A stretch of 64,000 bases of DNA from Ignavibacteriota bacterium (GCA_025358305.1 JANYJZ010000040.1:1-64000), one strand, 5' to 3'. Numbered from the stretch's first letter, positions 36,301-45,109 are shown. The notes: generated from the letters alone by a model not told the origin. Made by a program: numbers and translations.

Positions 36301-39300
36301 GTCGCCCGGTCCACGCCAGCGATGCTGATGTTCTTCGTGACGACGATCTGGGGGCCTTCCGTGATCGTGCCCGCGGCCACCTGGAGCCGGTCTCCGGGGT
36401 TCGCGTTGTCGATGCCGTTCTGGATCGTCGGGCTGAAAGTGCTCTGGGTCAGATTATGGACCGGGTCGAATGTGAAGATCTGCCCGAGCGTCCCGTCGTC
36501 CGGCTTGTGCATGAGCTTCGTTTCGAGCGAGGAGCGTTCGCCGGCGTTCATCGCCGCCGGCAGCTTGAGGCCGGTGCCGACGTCGAACTTGTTATTCCGG
36601 CCATTGAGATCGTTCGCCCACGGCGCCATCGTCGTGAGGGCGCCCGCGCCGGCGCCGATGAGGGACGTGTACGCGGGGAAGGAGGAACCGGAACTCGTCC
36701 CGGTCTGGTTGTCGAAGAGGATGAAGTTCCCGGTTCCGGCGTTGAAGTTGTTCTCGTTGCCCGCCGTGCCGATCGTGAACGTGCCGAAGCTCGCCGCGTC
36801 GTTGTCATGGTTGTGGAACGACAGGGCTGTGCCGCCCGGCGTGCCGGAGCCGTTGAACGTGTTCTTCGTCAGGATCGCCGCGACGGTCACCTGGACGATC
36901 GACGCGGAGTTCGAGCTGATCGCCTTCGTGTCGATCGCGACATGATGGAACGTCGTGGAGCCGGCGAGCGGCGTGAACGTGTTGTTGTCGAGCGTGACCG
37001 CGTTGTAGTTCGAGAGATCAACGCCCCACTGGTGGTTCGTGAACGCGTTGCCGTTCACGAGTGTCGTCTTCGCGTAGTAGTTGTTCTGCAGACGGAGAAC
37101 GGCCGCCCCCGGCGATGCGACGTTCGCGAACGCGCCGTTGAAGTTGTTGCCCGAGACGGTCAGGACGCCGGCGCCGGCGTTCATGTCGTCGAGCTCGAGT
37201 CCGCCGCCGTTGAAGTTGTTGCCGGTGATCGTAATGTTCCCGTTGCTGCCGAATCGCGCGATGATGTCGTGGCTGATCGCCTGCAGCGTGTTGGCGGTAT
37301 AGGTCCCGCCGGACTCGTCCGTCGCGAGGCCCGACCGGAAGTAGCTTGTCGGGAGCGAACCATTGACGGTGTTGTTCTGGAACGTGATGCTGTTGACGCC
37401 GCCGGTCGCGACGCGATAGTTCGTCGGACCGCCGTAGTTCACGCTCACGGCGTTTCGGTCGCCGAAGGAGCCCGCCGGCGCGCCGTAGGCGTCGACGACG
37501 TTGTTCTTCACGGTGATATTGTCGATGCCAGCCGCGCTCGCGATGACCGCGCTGCGGAGTTTCGACATGTCAACATTGAAGTGGAGATTGTCGATCGTGA
37601 CCAGGTCCGCGGAGACGTCGAAGAGCGTCGGCTTCCCGGACACCGTGCCCGTGAAATCCACCGTCGGCTGGGAGGCGCCCACGCCCTTGACGGTGACGCT
37701 CTTGTTGACGAGCACCTGCTCGCTGAACGTTCCGGGGTGGACCTCCAGCGTGTGGCCGGAGAGCGTCCCGGCGTCGTTGATCGCCGCCTGGATCGAGCAG
37801 AACGATGCGGAGCTGTTGATGTTCGTGACGATGCCGGCCGCCACTCCGGGGCCGACGTCGCGGGTGTCGATCGTGTTCGATAGGATGTTTCCTGAGATCG
37901 TGATGCCGCACGAGACGGGGGAATTGCCGCGGCCGAAGTAGGTGTCGGCGACGTTGCTCTGATCGCCGTCCCCGGGATACGGCAGGTGGCCGGCCTGGCG
38001 CTGGATGCCGACGTCGCAGCCGCTCACCGTGTTGCCTGTGATCGTGTGGTTCATGCCTTCGGCGACGATGCCGAACCCGTCGCTCGTGCTGGGCTGGGTG
38101 TAGCCGGTGACGGTGTTGTTCTGTATGACGACGCCGGTCGGAACGTCGACGTTCCCGGCGAGCACGGAGCGGCGGAAGGCCGCGATGCCCACGATGTCGC
38201 GCAGATCGGCGATCGCGGTCGTCCGCGAGACGATGTTCTGTTCGACGACGACGCGGCCCGCGCCGGTCGTGGCGCCCGAGCCGCTCGCATTCTTCACCTC
38301 AATGCCAAACCGTCCGTTGTTCGTGAGTGTGTTGAGGTTGATGAGGTTCTGGCCCGGGCCCTGGAGGCCGACGAGCCCGATGCCGTTGTCCCCGTTGTCG
38401 TGGATGTTGTTGCTGGTCATCGTCACGCCCGAGGCGGTGCCGTCCTGCAGCTCGATGCCGCAGCAGTTGTTGTTGTACACGTCGCAGTTCGTGATCGTGA
38501 CGTTCTCCTTGAGGCCGTTCCAGATGACGATGCCGCGCGCGGCGCCGAAGACGTTCGTGTGGCCGGAGACGTCGAGGTTGTTGAGCGTGATGCCGTTGAC
38601 GGGGCCGTTCGCGTAGAACCCGCAGCCGCCGACGTTGTCCTTCAGCGTGACGTTCTGGACGGTCGTCCCGTTGTTCCCGCCGATCGCATAGATGCCGGCA
38701 TAGGAGTTCGGGGCCGTGCCCGCGTAGTTTTTCACGGTGAGGTCCTGGATGGTGACGTTTTGCACGCCGCTGTTGATGATGATGCCGCTTCCCGCTCCGA
38801 CGAGGCCTGCGCCGTCGAGGATGGTGCTCGTCTCACCGGCGCCGGCGAGCGAGAGGGACGTGGAGATGATCACCCGTTCGTTGTAGGTTCCGGCTGCCGC
38901 GGTGATCGAGTTGCCGGAGGAGGCGTCCGAGGACGCTCCCTGGATGGTCGGATAGTAGACGTCCTTCGTGACGTTGTGGACCGGGGGAGGGTACGCCGCA
39001 GCGATCCCCCAGATGGCCTCTCCCGTAAGTTCATTGTTCTCGCCGTACGTATCGCCGACGTAATCATCCCAGCCGCCCGTGCCGAGTTGGACGGACATGA
39101 GATACGTGGCCGCGCCCTGGATGGCGGTAAGATAGGTGGCACGGCTGACTTGGTTCAATGCGAGGATCGCATAGCCGGTCTCCTGGTTCGTTTCGTTCCC
39201 CGCGGAGACGGCCGTCGAGTTGTACGTGAAACCGCCGCCCGAGATCTGATAGCTGGCAAGGGTCGCCGCCAGGTCACTGACGCTGTTCGCGGCGGCGTAT

Positions 39301-40091
39301 GATCCCGCCGTGGGGTCGAATGTAGCGTTGACGAACGCCAGTCCGTAGACCGCGCCGGCCAGGCCGATCACGTCATAATCGTTGCCGCTGATGAGTTCAT
39401 TCACCTCGGCTTCCACGCCGGTGATCCAATCGGCGGTGGCGCCGCCGCACATCGATGCTCCGACGAGGCCTATGCCGAGGTCCCACGCCGCAATATTCGC
39501 CTGGGAACCAGAGCGGCTCGCGCGGATGAGAGCAACGTACGATGCCGTCGTGTAGAGCGTGCCGAGGCCGTTCTTGTTGTACGTGCCCGCGGCGAGTTGG
39601 TCGTAATAATTTGTCTTGACGTAGGTCGTGTAGGTCGTTCCGCCGAGCACCTTGTCAAGCTGGGCGGCGAGATAACCGTCCGAGGGGGAGAAGTTGTTCG
39701 TCTTCGCCAGCAGGAATGCGCCCGCGGTCGTGAGGCTCGTCTTCTGCCCGGAGACGCCGCTCTCCTGGTACGCCTGTGCCAGGCCCATCCCGATCGGGCC
39801 GATGATGTTGAGCGGGCTTGAGACATCAGCGATGTACCAGCCCCAACCGCCGTCGGTATGCTGCAATGCGACCAATCTGTTCCCTGCGAGGACCGAGGAG
39901 CTCGAGGCGGTCGAGATGCCTCGCTGCCCCATGCGGGACGCCATGGTGGCATCCGATTGCGCTTTCGACGGTGGAGCGAATGGGGTGTCGAAGCCTGGTG
40001 TCGCGGCGTTTGGTCGCACTTCGGCGGCGGAGACCCAGCCGGCAAACGTCACGACCATAAGAATGGCAAGGATAGTTGCAATGGACTTCAT
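33399..40091 (-). CDS. Giant T9SS-sorted surface protein: terpene-cyclase-like toroid plus parallel beta-helix
   Basis: 2230 aa from the ATG at 40091, which has GAGGAGG at ideal spacing and opens a signal peptide ('MKSIATILAILMVVTFAGWV'). Residues about 60-380 are helical with 'LQHTDGGWGW' and 'YLMSVQLGTGGWDDYV' motifs, as in squalene-cyclase/prenyltransferase alpha-toroids. Residues about 385-1690 are right-handed beta-helix (NosD/pectate-lyase-like PbH1 repeats, many 'I.NNTV.G' and 'ITGNTVS' turns) with two 'TIQ.GI..A..GD' starts. Ig-like and 'GWNLVSPP...GYWLGS' units follow, then the shared FCB module and a T9SS tail ('FSLAQNYPNPFNPTSVIQFG'). A carbohydrate-binding or carbohydrate-cleaving surface role is plausible but unproven. 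Confidence 0.85.
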   Translation of the reverse strand: MKSIATILAILMVVTFAGWVSAAEVRPNAATPGFDTPFAPPSKAQSDATMASRMGQRGISTASSSSVLAGNRLVALQHTDGGWGWYIADVSSPLNIIGPIGMGLAQAYQESGVSGQKTSLTTAGAFLLAKTNNFSPSDGYLAAQLDKVLGGTTYTTYVKTNYYDQLAAGTYNKNGLGTLYTTASYVALIRASRSGSQANIAAWDLGIGLVGASMCGGATADWITGVEAEVNELISGNDYDVIGLAGAVYGLAFVNATFDPTAGSYAAANSVSDLAATLASYQISGGGFTYNSTAVSAGNETNQETGYAILALNQVSRATYLTAIQGAATYLMSVQLGTGGWDDYVGDTYGENNELTGEAIWGIAAAYPPPVHNVTKDVYYPTIQGASSDASSGNSITAAAGTYNERVIISTSLSLAGAGETSTILDGAGLVGAGSGIIINSGVQNVTIQDLTVKNYAGTAPNSYAGIYAIGGNNGTTVQNVTLKDNVGGCGFYANGPVNGITLNNLDVSGHTNVFGAARGIVIWNGLKENVTITNCDVYNNNCCGIELQDGTASGVTMTSNNIHDNGDNGIGLVGLQGPGQNLINLNTLTNNGRFGIEVKNASGSGATTGAGRVVVEQNIVSRTTAIADLRDIVGIAAFRRSVLAGNVDVPTGVVIQNNTVTGYTQPSTSDGFGIVAEGMNHTITGNTVSGCDVGIQRQAGHLPYPGDGDQSNVADTYFGRGNSPVSCGITISGNILSNTIDTRDVGPGVAAGIVTNINSSASFCSIQAAINDAGTLSGHTLEVHPGTFSEQVLVNKSVTVKGVGASQPTVDFTGTVSGKPTLFDVSADLVTIDNLHFNVDMSKLRSAVIASAAGIDNITVKNNVVDAYGAPAGSFGDRNAVSVNYGGPTNYRVATGGVNSITFQNNTVNGSLPTSYFRSGLATDESGGTYTANTLQAISHDIIARFGSNGNITITGNNFNGGGLELDDMNAGAGVLTVSGNNFNGAFANVASPGAAVLRLQNNYYAKTTLVNGNAFTNHQWGVDLSNYNAVTLDNNTFTPLAGSTTFHHVAIDTKAISSNSASIVQVTVAAILTKNTFNGSGTPGGTALSFHNHDNDAASFGTFTIGTAGNENNFNAGTGNFILFDNQTGTSSGSSFPAYTSLIGAGAGALTTMAPWANDLNGRNNKFDVGTGLKLPAAMNAGERSSLETKLMHKPDDGTLGQIFTFDPVHNLTQSTFSPTIQNGIDNANPGDRLQVAAGTITEGPQIVVTKNISIAGVDRATTIIKPSGNTSNSGDARGWFLVNAGVTFNLSRVTLDGTGRLVYMGILNKGNGTIDSCTFMNMKYNESTEYAGIGMSVRETAHMNVNVTNSSFSGMGRIGLHYRGPGTTGTVSGNTFTGKGPGNWLDYGIEAGGAPLPEGGAHLTITNNTVSNCQGVATDGSTSAGILVTTYFGPGTQATITGCTLTDNTDGVAVGYDGADASVVVATNNTFGNNSGYGINSTNPYVDARHNYWGSIHGPSDLGGTIEVPHVPAPSVTATKNAVPATGLGVKVTDNNVDYFPWNGPGSAGALSGGIWAGGYVNPNSNVIFAGLDPAALDGVDPLDVVAPPPPPSDYLYLYFRTDPGQPIENYSIDIKKDQASVATVAKAWALKAITDHTSSLVTIEFPDAGLPTGFKPTIYDLAAGTHQNLRDNSTLTYTSPPTESVYSFRLLMGDSTKPAVAVTAPNGGEFLVVGTPYNITWTSSDGTGVLEHEVYYSLTGAAPYTLLATVNGSIHSYPWTPALASLNASVKVVARDSVMNEDFDVSNHTFTILASGSVSFNAASGWNLVSPPMLQGTMTPAAVFGDDYGATPYYTFQFSTTSGYSVPSTLNMGQGYWLGSNSAQVVDAVGTAQTSASLALGNGFNLIGDPFPAGPLKADLRFYNGVLTKDMTQAASAGWLSNVLYGYSGGSYFVESTTLGVWQGYWIPMLLGGITVQYSPSVAVPTPKEPVIANAAHWEVNLEATLTADGESFSDRIASFGVREDASAGFSPVYDAPRPPRSPAQGYIEVSFPAKDEPSAKMFGSSFARSFKTAANAAWEFTVNTSKEGVVTLAWDNSAISALPADVAVNLIDKANHTVIDMKRTGTYSYAQDGTSHGFVINKSAATDLPAVPSVFSLAQNYPNPFNPTSVIQFGLPADAVVFLEVYNSLGQKVATLLDGQSESAGYHQATFNAAQLSSGIYIYRLRAAGTDGTQFAQSHKMLLTK

Positions 40092-40444
40092 GGTAGTACC
40101 TCCTCGAGAGATGGATGAGAGATGTGCTGTGCTTATGAACGTGATAAATCGTCGATGCCGTGCATCGACGGTCGTGGTTCGGTGTATGATGAACATGAGT
40201 GTTACAGCAGATACGATGGTCCGAGATTGGTCTTCGAAAGATGCGTTCCGTGGTGTTGTGCTTGATCCCTACGGTCGGAACGCAGCAAATTTTTTTCTGT
40301 TGTTGTCTCTCTCGAATATCAGTCTGATGCAGACGACACCGGCATTGCTGGCCCCCGATGTCCTCAGAAGTGACGTTCTCACGTCTTGCCTCCCCTGTTC
40401 GCGTGATAGGAGTTCAGCAGCGTCCGGCAGGTGGTGTTCACATC

Positions 40445-40459
40445 ACAATTTTCGTGCCG
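40445..40459 (-). promoter_or_regulatory. Possible sigma-54 (-24/-12) promoter for the surface-protein run
   Basis: The minus strand reads CGGCACG-AAAA-TTGT, two mismatches from the consensus TGGCACG-N4-TTGC. It lies downstream of the regulator's terminator and points at the giant gene, about 350 nt away. An NtrC-type activator is encoded next door. Confidence 0.35.
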
Positions 40460-40604
40460 CAACGGCAAACGCCGCAATGCAGCCTCAACGTCGTCAATTC
40501 GGGAATCCCAGAAACTGAGGAAACTAGCGATGTGCAGAAATTCACACCATGCAAACGGGACAATTTGGTCTTTTTCTTGGAGGGGTCTCGAGCGTCGATA
40601 TAAT

Positions 40605-40636
40605 AAAAAGACCCCGTTATAGAGTACGTAACGGGG
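40605..40636 (-). terminator. Rho-independent terminator of the sensor kinase-regulator operon
   Basis: Stem CCCCGTTA/TAACGGGG with a 9-nt loop, followed on the minus strand by TCTTTTT. It lies 255 nt after the regulator stop. Confidence 0.75.
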
Positions 40637-40890
40637 CTTCCTCTACTCATCCACTTTCCACGGTAACAACTATTCTACTGACAAATCTCATGCCAGCCTG
40701 AAAGAGCGCTTCAGGAGCGAAGAGGTAGCCTGCATTCGGTCCATACGGGGGAATTCAGGGGGGATTCACTCCGTAAAACCCCCCTGCAGCCGTGAAGAAT
40801 CGTCACGGTCTGAGGAGGTAAATCGTGCAATAGTCGGGCTATCGGGGGCAGAATCTCTGCGAATTCTCCTGCCGTGATCGGGCGGAAACG

Positions 40891-42261
40891 TCATGGTTCG
40901 CTATTGTTCGACTTGATGCCGAGCCGCTTGATCTTCTTCGAGAGCGTCGCGCGGTCGATCCGGAGCTTCTCAGCCGCCCGGGTGATGTTGCCTTCCGTTT
41001 CGGTGAGGACCTTCTGGATGAGCGCCTTTTCAAAGGAGAGGGTTGAGTGGTGAAGCGAGCTGCCGGTGTGCTGGGTGTTCAATGGCGCGCTCGTCCCGGA
41101 GAGCGATTGAAGCAGCGTCAGGACGGCAAGATGGTCGATCGTCTCGTCATCAGAAAAGATCGCGAGGTTCTCGATGCAGTGCTTCAGTTCGCGGACATTC
41201 CCGCGCCATTCCTGCTGCTGGAGCGTCTCGAGGGCGTCCCCGGTGAGCCGCTTCAGCGGGATGCCCCGTTCCCGGCAGAACGTGGAGAGAAAATGCTCGG
41301 CGAGAGGCGGGATGTCGCTGCGGCGTTCCCGCAAGGACGGGATGTGGAGCGTGACGCCGCGGAGCCGGTAGTAGAGGTCCTCCCGGAAGCGGCTCTGGCG
41401 GATCTCTTCGGGGAGGTTCTTGTTCGTGGCGGCGAGGATCCGGACGTTCACGGTCGTCGAGGTCGTGCCGCCGACCTTCGTGATCTCCTTCCCTTCCAAG
41501 GCGCGGAGGATCTTCGCCTGCGTGCCGTGGCTCATGTCCCCGATCTCATCGAGGAAAAGCGTCCCGCCGTCGGCCGCTTCGAATTTTCCCGTCTTTTCCA
41601 TCACCGCCCCGGTAAACGAGCCCTTATGGTGTCCGAAGAGCTCGCTCTCGATGAGCTCCTGCGGTATCGCCGCGCAGTTGATGCAGACGAGAGTCGGCAA
41701 ACCGGAAAAATTATGGATCATCCTTGCCATGAGCTCCTTCCCGGTGCCGTTCTCCCCCGTGATGAGGACGGGGATCTCGAGCCGGGCGATCCGGGCGACG
41801 CTCGTGCAGAGCTTGCGCATCACGTCGCTCACGCCGACGATCCCGTACCGGGTCATCATGTCCTCGACGAGCATCAGCTGGCTCCGTTCGAGTTTCCCCT
41901 TTTCCAGCGCGTTCTTCATGGTCACGAGGACCCTCTTCGGGTCGAGCGGCTTTTCGATGAAGTCGTAGGCCCCGAGCTTCGTCGCCTGGACGGCACGGTC
42001 GATCGTCGCGAAGCCGCTGATGATGATGACCGGGATCTGCGGCTTTTGCTGAAGGAACTGCTTCAGGAGGTCGAGGCCGTCGATATCAGGCAGACCGATG
42101 TCGAGGAGGACGAGGTCGACGTGGTTCTGAAAGAAGATGTTCGCCGCGTCGTGGCCGTTCATGGCGGTGAGGATCGTAAATCCTTCGTGGCGCAGCACTT
42201 CGGCGACGATGGTCTTCATCTTCGCGTCGTCGTCGACCAAGAGGATGGTCTCAGGAAGCAC
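40891..42261 (-). CDS. Sigma-54-dependent response regulator, NtrC family
   Basis: 456 aa from a GTG at 42261, chosen because GGAGGA lies 5 nt upstream and it overlaps the kinase stop by 11 nt. Earlier in-frame ATGs would lie deep in the kinase gene. Domains: receiver (about 5-120) with phospho-acceptor Asp54 ('LVLLDIGLPD'); AAA+ (about 140-370) with Walker A 'GENGTGKE' and the sigma-54 contact loop 'GSFTGA', a tolerated variant of GAFTGA; Arg-finger-type 'FREDLYYRL'; and a Fis-type helix-turn-helix (about 410-452, 'ITRAAEKLRIDRATLSKKIK'). It activates sigma-54 promoters when phosphorylated by the adjacent kinase. A sigma-54-like site lies in the following intergenic region. Confidence 0.93.
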   Translation of the reverse strand: MLPETILLVDDDAKMKTIVAEVLRHEGFTILTAMNGHDAANIFFQNHVDLVLLDIGLPDIDGLDLLKQFLQQKPQIPVIIISGFATIDRAVQATKLGAYDFIEKPLDPKRVLVTMKNALEKGKLERSQLMLVEDMMTRYGIVGVSDVMRKLCTSVARIARLEIPVLITGENGTGKELMARMIHNFSGLPTLVCINCAAIPQELIESELFGHHKGSFTGAVMEKTGKFEAADGGTLFLDEIGDMSHGTQAKILRALEGKEITKVGGTTSTTVNVRILAATNKNLPEEIRQSRFREDLYYRLRGVTLHIPSLRERRSDIPPLAEHFLSTFCRERGIPLKRLTGDALETLQQQEWRGNVRELKHCIENLAIFSDDETIDHLAVLTLLQSLSGTSAPLNTQHTGSSLHHSTLSFEKALIQKVLTETEGNITRAAEKLRIDRATLSKKIKRLGIKSNNSEP

Positions 42262-44734
42262 TGGTTCCTCCGCCGATGTGGTCGGAAACAGGGAATTGAA
42301 CGATAAATTCAGTTCCGAAGCCTTCCCGGGAGGTAAACGTAATGCTTCCTTCATGGTCTTCAACGATCTTCTTCGTGATGAGGAGACCCAATCCTGTACC
42401 CCCCTCCGACGTCGAATAGTAGGGCTGGAACACCTTCGGGAGGTCCTTCTCTCTGATACCGCAGCCGGTGTCGGAGAGTGCGAGATACACGGAGTTCTTC
42501 ATCAAGTTCCGTACCAAATATGTGGACACCTTCAAAACACCCTTCCCTTTCATAGCCGTGACCGCATTGTCGAACAAATTTCTCAGTGCCACCGTGAAAA
42601 GGTTCACATCGAGTTGGACCGGCGGCAGCCCCTGCGCGAGATCAAGCGTAATGGCGGTCGTTTCCGGAAGCTTCTCCCGGTACGATTCAAGGACTTCCTC
42701 GATCGCAGCGTTCACGTCGATAGCGCCAACGTTCGGCGGGTTGATGTTCGCGAGCTTCATGAACCCTTTGAGATAGTTGTCGACCCTCCGGACCTCCTCC
42801 TCGATCGACTCGAGCCGGCCTTCGACCTGCGCGCCGGCCCCGTCGGCGATCTCTTGTCGGATGCGCGCGAGCGTGAACCAGATAGTGGACAGCGGGGTCT
42901 TCATTTCGTGGGCCATGTTGTGTGCGACCATCGCCCAGCTCACCATGCGGTCGGACTTGAGCACCTGTGTGATGTCGTGGAGGGCGACGAACGTCCCGAG
43001 CCGGACGGGACCGAGATAGACCGGGTGCGACCGAGCGAGCACGCTGCCGCTGAAGCCCGGAGTGAAGAGATCGACCTGCTCTTCCGGCGATTCCTTCATG
43101 ACCGTCACACGCGCAAGGAGGTCCCGCAAGGGCTTCTGGTACTCCTCCGTCAGACAGGAACTCCAGCGTCTTCCCACGACCGTCTGAGGCGTGGTGGAAA
43201 AATTCGAGCAGAATGCCGCGTTCGCCAAAACGATCCTCCCACGCGAGGTGAGGAGAAGGATCGAGACGATCCGCGATTTCGACGTCGCGGTCCGGAACGC
43301 ATTGACGTAGAGAAGGCCGCGGTATGTCACGACGGCGAGGAGAATGCATCCGAGGCCCGCCCCCGCCCAGAGAAGAAGCCCCTGCGCTAGGCCGGACATG
43401 GGCAGAAGGCTCCCGGCGATGACGTTCTTCCCGTTCTCGACGACGATCATCGGTTCCGTACCGGCATTGCACCGGGAGACCGAGATCCGCGTGTTCCCGC
43501 TGATGACCGTGACGGGCGCGAGCTGCTGGTCGAGGATAAGCGTCCTATCGTTGCGCAGCGAGACGATGATCTCCTCGTCGTCGTTGCCGGTGATATTTTT
43601 CACCTGGAGGCCGAGCACTTCGGCGGGCAGCCGACGCTCGAGCACCGTCTCAAAATCCTTTTTGATGAGAGAGACGGTCCCGGCGTAGGTGCAGACGACG
43701 AAAAACTTCTCATGTTTCCTGCTGACGACCGGGAGCTCGTCCGAAAGGATGATGCGCTCGTTGAACTCCTTCGTCGATCCGACCTGCGCCCCGTTGCGGG
43801 GGTCGAAGATCTTCATGTAGCTCTTTTCCACCTGGCGGTTGGAGCTGGAAAAGAAGCAGACGAGCTCGCTTTCGCCGTCGCCGTTGACGTCGTAGAGGTA
43901 CACCTTCGACGTGGCGAAGGCTCCGCCGAGCACCCGTGGCTTCCAGAGCGGTTCGCCGCTCGAGCGCAGACCGACGAGATACGTGTGCGCGTCGTCCATC
44001 CCGCTGCCGAGCGCGGCGGTGCCGGACGACGTTGTGCCGAAATAGAGTTCGGAGCCGTCGTGCTGCGCGGCAGGCGAGGCCGAAGCGAACTCCGGCCTCG
44101 GCCCCATGGGGTACTGCCAGAGGAGCTTGCCGGTGAGCGCGTTGATGCCGAAGAGGACGGACGACTGATGCGAAAGTCCGGGCGTATACGAAGCGATGAT
44201 GACCGGCGATCGTTTGTCGGCGCCGTCGACAAGGTCAACGAGCCGAACGGTCTCGTCGGAATAGAACCGCGTCAGCGTGTCGGCGGAGATGCTGAGGGGG
44301 TAGCGCCGGAAGACAGGGGAGGTCACGCCCGAGGCATAGACATTGACGATCGTCAGGAAGAGGGAGTCCTGGTTCCGGGAGACGAGGAAGAGTTCCTTGA
44401 AGCCGTCGTTGTTGATATCCCGGGCCAGCTGGTATTCGATGCCGCTCGCAACGGGGAGGCTGATCTGGCTGATCGTCGTTCCGTTGTACCTCGTCGTGAC
44501 GACGCTGCTCTGGCGGAGGTCCGTGCCGCACGTCATGACGACGCGCGACTCGATCCCAGCCCCGTCGAGATCGACGAAATGCGTGCAGGAATTATTGGTG
44601 GTGTAGGACTCCTTCTCGACGAAGCGGTAGGGCGCATCGCTCAGGTCGAGAGGCGCAGTGTCGCGGCCGGGCGAGCTGCATCCTGCAAGGATGCAGAGCA
44701 CGGAACAGGCGAATATGACGAACGATCTCATCAT
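42251..44734 (-). CDS. Membrane histidine kinase with FG-GAP-like periplasmic sensor
   Basis: 827 aa from the ATG at 44734. The N-terminus is a lipoprotein-type signal (lipobox 'ILAGC', Cys19). Residues about 30-445 look like a beta-propeller with integrin-type calcium loops: 'FVDLDGAG', 'ARDINNDGFKELFL' and 'LYDVNGDGESELVC'. One membrane span is at about 450-476, then a PAS-like domain (about 490-590). A HisKA domain carries the phospho-acceptor His609 ('HNMAHEMKTPLS'), and the HATPase domain has N-box 'LFDNAV', 'DTGCGI' and 'GGTGLGL'. It would pass signal to the NtrC-type regulator. A lipobox plus an internal span in one kinase is unusual. Confidence 0.9.
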   Translation of the reverse strand: MMRSFVIFACSVLCILAGCSSPGRDTAPLDLSDAPYRFVEKESYTTNNSCTHFVDLDGAGIESRVVMTCGTDLRQSSVVTTRYNGTTISQISLPVASGIEYQLARDINNDGFKELFLVSRNQDSLFLTIVNVYASGVTSPVFRRYPLSISADTLTRFYSDETVRLVDLVDGADKRSPVIIASYTPGLSHQSSVLFGINALTGKLLWQYPMGPRPEFASASPAAQHDGSELYFGTTSSGTAALGSGMDDAHTYLVGLRSSGEPLWKPRVLGGAFATSKVYLYDVNGDGESELVCFFSSSNRQVEKSYMKIFDPRNGAQVGSTKEFNERIILSDELPVVSRKHEKFFVVCTYAGTVSLIKKDFETVLERRLPAEVLGLQVKNITGNDDEEIIVSLRNDRTLILDQQLAPVTVISGNTRISVSRCNAGTEPMIVVENGKNVIAGSLLPMSGLAQGLLLWAGAGLGCILLAVVTYRGLLYVNAFRTATSKSRIVSILLLTSRGRIVLANAAFCSNFSTTPQTVVGRRWSSCLTEEYQKPLRDLLARVTVMKESPEEQVDLFTPGFSGSVLARSHPVYLGPVRLGTFVALHDITQVLKSDRMVSWAMVAHNMAHEMKTPLSTIWFTLARIRQEIADGAGAQVEGRLESIEEEVRRVDNYLKGFMKLANINPPNVGAIDVNAAIEEVLESYREKLPETTAITLDLAQGLPPVQLDVNLFTVALRNLFDNAVTAMKGKGVLKVSTYLVRNLMKNSVYLALSDTGCGIREKDLPKVFQPYYSTSEGGTGLGLLITKKIVEDHEGSITFTSREGFGTEFIVQFPVSDHIGGGTSAS

Positions 44735-45109
44735 GTTCGGTTCCGCGTTCCCGCGATGCCCAAGTGGGTACAGTGCGATGCGACCGTGCAGAGAAACTAA
44801 GGACACGGTACAGCCCGATCAAATCGTGCCGCCAGCATAGAACCTCCTCATGCGAATGACGCCTTTTCCCCGAGCAACCTCGGCCTCACCCGCGGTAAAT
44901 AATCGATGACGCTGCGACGATATGGGGCGGAACGCTCGCAGGTCGATGGCAGCCCCCAATAGTAGAATAATGTACGGAAATGACGTACGACTGTCAATGG
45001 AAAGGAAGGGACAAAATTATCCCGGATGAGGGAGGAGAGCGTTCCTGAGGTAATTTCTAGGAAAACCGTGCACGCGTGTGCGCACCGGGAGGACAACGCG
45101 TTCGGTGGT
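44735..45109. other. Intergenic region upstream of the histidine kinase
   Basis: 375 bp between the kinase gene and the stop of the sixth Ser/Thr kinase. It holds the promoter at 44969-44997 and about 230 nt of predicted untranslated leader. I see no gene and no clear terminator for the array at its upstream edge. Confidence 0.5.
44969..44997 (-). promoter_or_regulatory. Promoter of the histidine kinase-regulator operon
   Basis: TTGACA (44997-44992), 17-bp spacer, TACATT (44974-44969) on the minus strand. Confidence 0.6.

Larger units (their letters stand above)
40092..40890. other. Long intergenic region between the giant surface-protein gene and the NtrC-type regulator
   Basis: About 800 bp without a convincing gene. 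From the regulator end it holds a hairpin AGGGGGG/CCCCCCT (40757-40785, 15-nt loop), an inverted repeat CCTGAA-N7-TTCAGG (40697-40715), the terminator at 40605-40636 and a sigma-54-like site (40445-40459), followed by about 350 nt of leader for the giant gene. The area 40100-40600 is AT-richer than average. Confidence 0.6.

Noticed and set aside
40092-40196. 35-codon extension of the giant surface protein
   Set aside because: It would bury the signal peptide; the ATG at 40091 has a perfect GAGGAGG site.
40438-40650. 70-codon minus-strand frame in the long intergenic region
   Set aside because: It runs across the terminator hairpin, has no ribosome site and its protein resembles nothing.
40790-40808. 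Small inverted repeat CCGTGA-N7-TCACGG after the regulator gene
   Set aside because: Only 6 bp with no T-run; too short to call a terminator or operator by itself.
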